Origin: Rhizobium brockwellii
GTDB taxonomy: Bacteria > Pseudomonadota > Alphaproteobacteria > Rhizobiales > Rhizobiaceae
Direction: 5' to 3'
Assembly (NCBI RefSeq): GCF_000769405.2
Contig: NZ_CP053439.1
Location: 2,666,001 to 2,730,000, forward strand
DNA: 64,000 bases
A program made the translations under genes and the position numbers. This document shows positions 58,468 to 64,000 of the stretch, piece after piece (within the stretch, counting starts at the first letter, position 1; each line of letters starts with the position of its first letter). The notes under the pieces were generated by a model. The model saw nothing but the letters and a program-made list of their open reading frames with translations. It was not told the DNA's origin and made no database searches.

Positions 58468-59799
58468 ATGTCCGATTCCGCCGGCGGGCTCTCCGACTAT
58501 GTTGGGATACTAGCCGTGTTTCTTCTCGTCGCCGCCAATGGCTTCTTCGTTGCCGCCGAATTCGCCCTGGTGTCGGTCAGGCGTAGCCGCGTCGCCGAAC
58601 TTGCCGCGGCAGGCCGCATGAACGCCTCGGCACTTCAGCGCGCCGTCGACAACCTCGACTCCAACCTTGCAGCCACCCAGCTCGGCATCACCATCTCGTC
58701 GCTCGCCCTTGGTTGGGTCGGCGAACCGGCGCTTGCGCACTTGATCGAGCCGCTGCTGTCCTGGCTGCCCGGGCAATGGGCGACGGCGGGCGCCCATACT
58801 GTTGCCGTCGTCATCGCCTTCGTCATCATCACCGCACTTCATATCGTGCTCGGCGAACTCGCGCCGAAGAGCCTGGCGCTTCAGCGCAGCGAGGCCACTT
58901 CGCTTGCCGTGGTGCGCCCGCTCGGTCTGTTTCTGGTGCTGTTCAAGCCGGCGATCTTTGTCCTGAACGGCATGGGCAACCTCGTGCTGCGGGGTGTGGG
59001 TCTTCGCGCCGGAACAGGCGAATCTTCGTTCCATTCGCCGCAGGAGCTCAAGCTGCTGGTTGCCGAGAGCCAGGAGGCCGGCCTTCTCAACCAGGTGCAG
59101 CAGCAGCTCGTCGAGCGGGTTTTCAACATCGGCGACAGACCGATCTCCGACATCATGACCCCGCGTCTCGACATCGAATGGTTCGACGCCGACGACAGCG
59201 AGGCCGAGATCCTGAAGACCATCCGCGAATGCAGCCACGAACAATTGCTGGTCGCCCGCGGCTCGATCGACGAGCCGATCGGCATGGTGTTGAAGAAGGA
59301 CCTTCTCGACCAGGTTCTCGACGGCGGAAAGGTCCGGCCGATGGAGGTGATCAAGCAGCCGCTGGTGCTGCATGAGGGCACCTCGGTCGTCCGCGTGCTC
59401 GACAGTTTCAAGGCCTCACCCGTTCGCCTCGCCATCGTCATCGACGAATATGGCAGCCTCGAAGGCATCGTCACCCAGACCGACCTGCTCGAAGCCATCG
59501 CCGGCGACCTGCCGGGATCCAACGAAGAGCCCGACATCGTCGTCAGGGAAGACGGGTCGCTCCTGATCGATGCGATGATGCCGGCCTTCGACGCCTTCGA
59601 ACGGCTGGGCCTGCGCGATCGTCCGGATGCCGATTTCCATACGCTGGCGGGCTTCGCGCTGCATCAGCTCCAGCACATCCCCGAAGCCGGCGAAACCTTC
59701 GTCTTCGACAACTGGCGCTTCGAAGTGCTCGATATGGACGGCATGCGCATCGACAAGATGCTCGCGACGCGCATTCCCGCGGATGGCGCAGAAGCCTAA
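58468..59799 (+). CDS. CNNM/CorC (hemolysin C-like) family membrane protein
   Basis: 443 residues from ATG 58468 (GGCAGGGA upstream). DUF21/CNNM membrane domain with three or four helices (~10-190; VAANGFFVAAEFALVSVRRSRV, ITALHIVLGELAPKSLALQ), a CBS pair (~215-340; ISDIMTPRLDIEWFDADDSEAEILKTIRECSHEQLLVARG, IDEYGSLEGIVTQTDLLEAIAGDLPG) and a C-terminal CorC_HlyC domain. Family proteins export magnesium or cobalt or sense Mg-ATP. The 3' end overlaps the convergent chrA by four bases. Confidence 0.92.
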   Translation: MSDSAGGLSDYVGILAVFLLVAANGFFVAAEFALVSVRRSRVAELAAAGRMNASALQRAVDNLDSNLAATQLGITISSLALGWVGEPALAHLIEPLLSWLPGQWATAGAHTVAVVIAFVIITALHIVLGELAPKSLALQRSEATSLAVVRPLGLFLVLFKPAIFVLNGMGNLVLRGVGLRAGTGESSFHSPQELKLLVAESQEAGLLNQVQQQLVERVFNIGDRPISDIMTPRLDIEWFDADDSEAEILKTIRECSHEQLLVARGSIDEPIGMVLKKDLLDQVLDGGKVRPMEVIKQPLVLHEGTSVVRVLDSFKASPVRLAIVIDEYGSLEGIVTQTDLLEAIAGDLPGSNEEPDIVVREDGSLLIDAMMPAFDAFERLGLRDRPDADFHTLAGFALHQLQHIPEAGETFVFDNWRFEVLDMDGMRIDKMLATRIPADGAEA

Positions 59800-61217
59800 T
59801 TCACCGCCAGCATCCAGACCATCCCTGCGGCTGCGCAGGCTAGCAGCGTCGCGATGACGGAAGTCTTGAAGCGGAAGATCGCTATCGCGGCGGCGGCAGA
59901 CAGCGCCATTGCCGCCGGCACGGCCGATTGCAGCACGGGGATATCGAGCCGCAAGCGGCCAAGGTGGACGGTCGCAACCTCGGCAAACAGCGTGTGCAGG
60001 GCAAACCAGATAGCGAGGTTGAGAATGACCCCGACCACCGCCGCTGTTATGGCCGACATCGTACCGGCGAGCGCAATGTTGCCGCGCAGTTTTTCGATGA
60101 ACGGCGCGCCGAGGAAGATCCACAGGAAACAGGGCACGAACGTGACCCAGCTCGTCAGGATCGCCGCAAGCGTTGCAGCAAGCATCGGGTTCAGCGCTCC
60201 CGGATCGCGGTAGGCGCCCATGAAGCCGACGAACTGGACGACCATGATCAGCGGCCCCGGCGTCGTCTCGGCCATGCCGAGGCCATCCAGCATCTCCCCG
60301 GGTTTCAGCCAGCCAAAATGCTGCACGGCCTCCTGCGCGACATAGGCAAGCACGGCATAGGCCCCGCCGAAGGTGACGACCGCCATCTTGCTGAAGAACA
60401 GGCCGATCTCGGTAAAGACGTTGTCGGCACCGAAGGTTGCGTAAAGCGCCGCGAGCGGAGCGAGCCAAAGGGCGATCAGCACGGCCGAGATGCGCAGCGA
60501 CCAGGCGAGATTCGGGCGCGCATGCGCCGGTATGCCCTCGCCGAGCACTGACTCGGCATCCGACAGCACCGGCCCGCTTCCGGCCTTATGGCCGCCATCC
60601 GTCTGGAAGGCGGCAAGCCCGAACCTGCCGCCGAGGAATCCCGCAATGCCGGCAGCGAGCACGATCAGCGGGAACGGCACATGGAGAAAGAAGATGGCGA
60701 TGAAGGCCGCGGCTGCGATACCGATCATGACACGATTCTTGAGCGCGCGGCCGCCGATGCGGATGACGGCCTGCACGACGACGGCAAGCACCGCCGCCTT
60801 CAGCCCAAAGAAGAGACCCGCGACGATGCCGACATTGCCGTAAGCCGCGTAGATATAGCTGAGACAGAGGATCGACAGGAAGCCCGGCAACACGAACAGC
60901 AAGCCAGCGACGAGGCCGCCCACTGTCCGATGCATCAGCCAGCCGATATAGATGGCGAGCTGCTGCGCCTCGGGTCCGGGAAGCAGCATGCAATAGTTCA
61001 GCGCATGCAGAAAACGGTGCTCGCCGATCCATCGCTTCTCGTCGACGATGATCCGGTGCATGACGGCGATCTGGCCGGCGGGGCCGCCGAAACTCAGCGC
61101 GGCGACGCGCAGCCACACCCTGAAGGCCTCGCCAAACGAGACGCCGCGATGATGCCCCTCTCCCGCGTCTTCCTTCGCCGTTTTGCCGCCGGGCGCATTA
61201 TCCGTCATCTCGACCAT
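59796..61217 (-). CDS. chrA: Chromate transporter ChrA, long-chain type
   Basis: 473 residues from ATG 61217 with GAGGGC upstream. Two CHR domains joined in one chain: first SFGEAFRVWLRVAALSFGGPAGQIAVMHRIIVDEKRWIGEHRFLHALNYCMLLPGPEAQQLAIYIGW, second FFSKMAVVTFGGAYAVLAYVAQEAVQHFGWLKPGEMLDGLGMAETTPGPLIMVVQFVGFMG. About ten to thirteen helices. It pumps chromate out of the cell. The start codon overlaps the end of the upstream gene region by 2 bases spacing (TGAGATG), so they are coupled. Confidence 0.93.
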   Translation of the reverse strand: MVEMTDNAPGGKTAKEDAGEGHHRGVSFGEAFRVWLRVAALSFGGPAGQIAVMHRIIVDEKRWIGEHRFLHALNYCMLLPGPEAQQLAIYIGWLMHRTVGGLVAGLLFVLPGFLSILCLSYIYAAYGNVGIVAGLFFGLKAAVLAVVVQAVIRIGGRALKNRVMIGIAAAAFIAIFFLHVPFPLIVLAAGIAGFLGGRFGLAAFQTDGGHKAGSGPVLSDAESVLGEGIPAHARPNLAWSLRISAVLIALWLAPLAALYATFGADNVFTEIGLFFSKMAVVTFGGAYAVLAYVAQEAVQHFGWLKPGEMLDGLGMAETTPGPLIMVVQFVGFMGAYRDPGALNPMLAATLAAILTSWVTFVPCFLWIFLGAPFIEKLRGNIALAGTMSAITAAVVGVILNLAIWFALHTLFAEVATVHLGRLRLDIPVLQSAVPAAMALSAAAAIAIFRFKTSVIATLLACAAAGMVWMLAVN

Positions 61218-61218
61218 C

Positions 61219-62034
61219 TCATGCCCTCTTCTTCGCCGCGGGCCAATTGTGGGTTTCCTCGGTCGCATCGCGGCACCAGCGGAAGAAGGCATCGTAGAGA
61301 AGCATCCCGGCCTCGAGCTGCTCCAGATCGTCGGAATACATCCTGGAGAGGCCGAGCGAGGCGGCCAACAGGCCCGCCGCCTCAGGCGCGAGGTCGAGCC
61401 TGGCGGTATCCGCCGCCCTGACGATCTGCGCCAGGCGCAGCAGCGGTTCCGATGCCAGCCCGAACTCCTCAACCATGACATCAAAGGTGCAGAGGTCTTC
61501 GCGATGGCTCCAGAACACGTCATCGATATCGAAGGGCACCGCCCCGAAGCGCTCGCCGACGGCTAAAACCTCGGGCGCCGACACGAACAGGAATACGGCG
61601 CTCGGATCGACGAAGCGCCGGATCAGCCAGGGACAGGCGATGCGGTCGATCTTCGGCCGTGCCCGCGTCACCCAGACGGTACGCCCCTCCGCGTCGCGGC
61701 GCGGAAGCTTTTCCTCGGGCACCGCCAGTCCACCTGTGATCCAGGCTTCGAAGCCGCCTTCGAGGCTCTCGGCGTCGATCCCAGCATGGCGCAGGTAGGC
61801 GGCGACGCCATGGCTGAGCTTGCTGCCTTTCTGGCAGACCACGACGACGGAACCGGCATCAACGCTGCCCACCCAGGACCCGACCTCGGCATGGGCTCGC
61901 CGGATCGAACCCGGCACCAGCCGCGGATCGAGCGCGAAGTCCTCCTCGGTGCGAACGTCGATAATACGAGGCGCACCGGGGGTTCCGATGAGGCGGTTGA
62001 GCTTGTCGGGAGAAATTTCGAGAAATGACGGCAT
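61219..62034 (-). CDS. Rhodanese-ChrB C-terminal domain fusion
   Basis: 271 residues from ATG 62034 (GGAGGG upstream). N-terminal rhodanese-like domain (~1-115: IIDVRTEEDFALDPRLVPGSIRRAHAEV, VVVVCQKGSKLSHGVAAYLRHAGIDAESLEGGFEAWITGG), with the active Cys in VVCQKGSKLS. A ChrB C-terminal domain follows (RTVWVTRARPKIDRIACPWLIRRFVDPSAVFLFVSAPEV, FDVMVEEFGL). ChrB is a chromate-sensing regulator or reductase partner; the rhodanese part replaces the usual DNA-binding half, so this is probably an enzyme or sensor rather than a repressor. Confidence 0.88.
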   Translation of the reverse strand: MPSFLEISPDKLNRLIGTPGAPRIIDVRTEEDFALDPRLVPGSIRRAHAEVGSWVGSVDAGSVVVVCQKGSKLSHGVAAYLRHAGIDAESLEGGFEAWITGGLAVPEEKLPRRDAEGRTVWVTRARPKIDRIACPWLIRRFVDPSAVFLFVSAPEVLAVGERFGAVPFDIDDVFWSHREDLCTFDVMVEEFGLASEPLLRLAQIVRAADTARLDLAPEAAGLLAASLGLSRMYSDDLEQLEAGMLLYDAFFRWCRDATEETHNWPAAKKRA

Positions 62035-62409
62035 GACGCGTCCCTCCGTTAATCGGTTTAACTGGACGCGATTCTTCAGCATGACGCCTCGTGGGGTGAT
62101 CGCGACCCCATGGCCAAACCATGCGCAAACATACCCCGTCGTGTCAAGCGCTTGCACCATGGCGGCTTGCCGTCCGCAGCGGCCGCCTGCCGCCATTCAC
62201 CACACCCGATCAGCCGGCAGCTCTACCACCGGGTCTCTGCCGGTCGCCCGCAAGCAGATGAGGGTGAGCGGCAAAGCCGCGAATGCGCGGAGCGCCAGTA
62301 AAGCGAGAAAAGTGAGTACGAAAACCCAATCAGCACAAGCGCTTCGGCCCAGAATGGAACAAAATGTCCACTTCGGCATTCTTCTGTCACCGAAAGAGGA
62401 GAAAGTACC
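62035..62409. other. Intergenic region, 375 bases
   Basis: It separates the chromate operon (-) from the 62410 gene (+). TTGACA occurs on the minus strand at 62150-62145, about 110 bases upstream of the rhodanese-ChrB start, and may be its -35 box. A minus-strand 60-codon frame at 62197-62379 with a hydrophobic centre is seen but has no good ribosome site; not called. CATGG and CCATGGCC palindromes at 62110 are short. Confidence 0.35.
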
Positions 62410-62718
62410 ATGACGTACGACCCCAATAATGCCAACGACCCGAACCGCCCGCTAAACCCAAATCTCGACCTGCGCACCACGCCGAGCGCGCGCAGTGGTA
62501 ATACGTGGGTTGTCTGGGTCGCTGCATTGGCCGTGATCGCTGTCGCTGCGTTCGCCTATTCGCAGTGGAGCACCCCCGGCACATCCCCGGACACGACAGC
62601 CTCCACGACCCAATCCGAGCCGGCGCCGGCCAAGCCGATCGCTCCGACCGACAACAGCGCAACGCCCGCACCGGCACCAGCACCGGCCACTCCGCCGGCT
62701 GCCCCTGCCCAGCAGTAA
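62410..62718 (+). CDS. Small membrane-anchored Pro/Ala-rich protein
   Basis: 102 residues, GAGGAG upstream. A polar start (TYDPNNANDPNRPLNPNLD), one membrane helix (~33-50, VVWVAALAVIAVAAFAYSQW), then a Ser/Thr/Pro/Ala-rich tail (PAPAPAPATPPAAPAQQ) presumably in the periplasm. Common in rhizobia; function unknown. A clear terminator follows. Confidence 0.75.
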   Translation: MTYDPNNANDPNRPLNPNLDLRTTPSARSGNTWVVWVAALAVIAVAAFAYSQWSTPGTSPDTTASTTQSEPAPAKPIAPTDNSATPAPAPAPATPPAAPAQQ

Positions 62719-62735
62719 CCACTGTTCGGCCGAAA

Positions 62736-62763
62736 GAAGCCGGCCCAGTGCCGGCTTCCTTTC
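62736..62763 (+). terminator. Terminator after the 62410 gene
   Basis: GAAGCCGGC (62736-62744), loop ccagt, GCCGGCTTC (62750-62758), then CTTTCT. A perfect 9-bp stem with a short, interrupted U-tail. Confidence 0.75.
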
Positions 62764-62803
62764 TGCCGCGAGATCTTGAAGAATTTTAATCAAACCCTAC
62801 TTA

Positions 62804-62906
62804 AGGGGCATCATATCTGTCTCTGACGGCTGACCACGGAGGTACTGGCAGCCGTTATCGAGACTGATCGAGGAAGGTCGGTGCGAGTTTCGCCCGGCCT
62901 TTTTTC
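62804..62906 (+). ncRNA. Candidate small RNA with intrinsic terminator
   Basis: A promoter-like TTGAAG (62776-62781), 16 bases, TACTTA (62798-62803) precedes a ~100-base segment without ORF. It contains ACGGCTG-a-CCA / TGG-CAGCCGT (62826-62855) with GGAGG in the loop, then AGGTCGG (62875-62881) / CCGGCCT (62894-62900) followed by six T. The previous gene already ends at its own terminator at 62763 and the next gene is on the other strand, so this is an independent unit. Confidence 0.55.
62875..62906 (+). terminator. Intrinsic terminator of the candidate small RNA
   Basis: AGGTCGG pairs with CCGGCCT (one G-U pair) around 12 bases, directly followed by TTTTTT (62900-62905). Confidence 0.75.
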
Positions 62907-62939
62907 TTGACCATATTTGGCAACGCCTGGATCGGGATA

Positions 62940-63242
62940 TTATTTCGGGATCCTGTTATAGAAGGACTGCGGATCGTACACGCATTCGTAATCGAGAAGG
63001 CAGAGCTTGCCATTGGCATCCCTTACCCTTGCGGTGTCGTATTTGTCGCCGAGATTGCACCTGGCCGGCGGATAACGGAAGCTGCGGCCGCCAAAGCCCA
63101 TGCGCACAAAAACCGCCTTATCCTTGCGGATGATCTGCGCTAGCTCCTCGCAACTGTGATCCCGGGCATTGACCTCCGCCGCCTCGACGGCGAGGGCTAC
63201 GGATGGAAACAACAGTGCGAGGGCCAGAACAACGCTTTTCAT
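62940..63242 (-). CDS. Small secreted protein, paralog of the gene at 63880
   Basis: 100 residues from ATG 63242, GGAG upstream. Signal peptide to about residue 21. Mature part: DHSCEELAQIIRKDKAVFVRMGFGGRSFRYPPARCNLGDKYDTARVRDANGKLCLLDYECVYDP. Four cysteines could form two disulfides. The same pattern is seen in the gene cut by the window end. Periplasmic; function unknown. Confidence 0.75.
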   Translation of the reverse strand: MKSVVLALALLFPSVALAVEAAEVNARDHSCEELAQIIRKDKAVFVRMGFGGRSFRYPPARCNLGDKYDTARVRDANGKLCLLDYECVYDPQSFYNRIPK

Positions 63243-63489
63243 GGAAACTCCTGAATGTGAGAGAGCGAAGGTAGGGCATCGCACCCGATGCCGCCAGTCC
63301 GGAAACCCTCCGAATTGTACGCGTGAGCACAGCCGTGCCTTTTCTTCCGGGCACCCTTGAGAAGTCAGCTAAGGCACGAGCTCTTTGAAGGCAGCAAGGC
63401 CCAGGTGGCGGGACACGCCTTCGCTGCTGCCCCGGCGAGGGCATCGCTACATCCCGATCCATTAAGATATTTGGTCTACGCTGCCGGCC

Positions 63490-63804
63490 ATGAAACCGAC
63501 GTTTGGGCACAGACACCTTGCATTGGCAGAGCCGGAGCGGACGAGGGCCGTTCCAGCACGGAAGGTTGATACGTCGCCCGCCGGAAGCTTCGATTGGCCG
63601 AAAATGAGGCGTTACGCCAAAAACGCGACCGTGGTCCTGTTGATTGCTACAAAACTTTCGGTTGCGACTATTTACGTCCTTAGAATAAACGCCTCGCATT
63701 CCTTCCAGGAATACGCAGCGCCGATCGCAGTGATGGCAGCGCTGTCGTTTTTCATCGTAGCAGCTCTCTGGCTCGCAGGCATGAAACTGAGCGGCAGCGA
63801 TTGA
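63490..63804 (+). CDS. Small two-helix membrane protein (hypothetical)
   Basis: 104 residues from ATG 63490, or 66 from ATG 63604 (MRRYAKNATVVLL). Two hydrophobic segments (NATVVLLIATKLSVATIYVL and PIAVMAALSFFIVAALWLAG). Neither start has a good ribosome site. It is likely real since the hydrophobic pattern is regular, but the start is uncertain. Function unknown. Confidence 0.45.
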   Translation: MKPTFGHRHLALAEPERTRAVPARKVDTSPAGSFDWPKMRRYAKNATVVLLIATKLSVATIYVLRINASHSFQEYAAPIAVMAALSFFIVAALWLAGMKLSGSD

Positions 63805-63879
63805 GGCAGCCTCGGTTGGCGCCGTCTGAAGTTGACCGCCGCCCGCAATTCCCGCTCCTTCCTCTCTCAACGGAAGCGT

Positions 63880-64000
63880 CTAGGGAAAGTTATAGGGCGA
63901 CGCGGGGTCGAAAACGCAGGCATAATCAAGGATGCACTGCTTTCCACCTGCATCGCGCAAACTGGTCGTGGTGCGCTTATCGCCCATGCTGCATTGGGCG
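63880..64000 (-). CDS. Small secreted protein, C-terminal part (paralog of 62940 gene; 5' end outside window)
   Basis: On the minus strand the last 40 codons read CSMGDKRTTTSLRDAGGKQC, ILDYACVFDPASPYNFP, then TAG at 63882-63880. This aligns directly with CNLGDKYDTARVRDANGKLC LLDYECVYDP of the gene at 62940, including all three visible cysteines. The two form a tandem pair about 0.6 kb apart with a small membrane protein gene on the other strand between them. Confidence 0.75.
   Translation of the reverse strand, partial: AQCSMGDKRTTTSLRDAGGKQCILDYACVFDPASPYNFP

Noticed and set aside
62197..62379. 60-codon minus-strand frame with a hydrophobic centre
   Set aside because: No convincing ribosome site, mixed codon bias, and it lies in the leader region of the 62410 gene. 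Worth a conservation check, but not called.

Overview
The window looks like chromosomal DNA of a fast-growing rhizobium (Rhizobiaceae, most like the Rhizobium leguminosarum/etli group; the species is inferred). The GC content is high, and intergenic gaps carry several families of dispersed palindromes typical of rhizobia. The gene families also fit: a type II lumazine synthase behind an FMN riboswitch, a ROK-controlled Ugp-like transporter, a Zur/Znu locus, and CHASE2 cyclases. No rRNA, tRNA, CRISPR array, prophage or intact insertion sequence was seen. Most of the window is ordinary core and accessory metabolism in short operons.

Layout. 1-5.2 kb: tail of a ROK protein, a ~130-bp palindromic repeat, two cupins, a small membrane protein overlapping a DEDDh exonuclease, and a DMT exporter divergent from a MocR regulator. 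5.3-9.4 kb: histidine kinase/receiver pair, GNAT, phosphotriesterase-like hydrolase. 9.5-14.7 kb: beta-propeller, two-HTH regulator, DUF899 protein with a small membrane partner, then a PPP phosphatase and an RNA ligase lying divergently between two opposite copies of the palindromic repeat. 14.8-22.3 kb: ugpBAEC-like transporter, glycerophosphodiesterase and inositol-monophosphatase operon, divergent from a ROK regulator, with two palindromic operators between them. 22.5-32.8 kb: flavin monooxygenase, K+-channel-like protein with an AI-2E transporter, AraC/PhyH pair, LysR, ArsR-MFS operon with a double operator, soluble class III cyclase, small proteins. 33.0-37.0 kb: FMN riboswitch-ribH, glyoxalase, ampR-like/ampC-like pair. 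37.0-44.8 kb: tandem palindromes, DUF1194 protein, RidA remnant, a Pycsar-effector-like membrane protein, and a divergent operon of a giant FecR-TPR-beta-barrel protein and a CHASE2 cyclase. 44.8-52.2 kb: GNAT, nucleotidyltransferase, a candidate small RNA, FAH hydrolase with gamma carbonic anhydrase, ICMT-like methyltransferase, and a secreted 22-fold GGNDGPGK repeat protein. 52.2-57.0 kb: zinc regulon (zur-znuB-znuC, znuA, CobW/ZigA-like GTPase, and a 59-residue Cys/His peptide coupled to it) with Zur-like boxes. 57.1-64 kb: RcnB-like protein, glyoxalase, CNNM transporter, chromate operon (rhodanese-ChrB fusion plus ChrA), a second candidate small RNA, and two tandem paralogous secreted proteins cut by the window end.

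The most interesting points are the cyclase/FecR-barrel/PycTM-like neighbourhood (38.35-44.74 kb), the repeat-bracketed RNA ligase and phosphatase pair (12.78-14.73 kb), the overlooked CxCxxC peptide coupled to the zinc GTPase (56.76-56.94 kb), and two structured transcripts with intrinsic terminators (46.17-46.29 and 62.80-62.91 kb).
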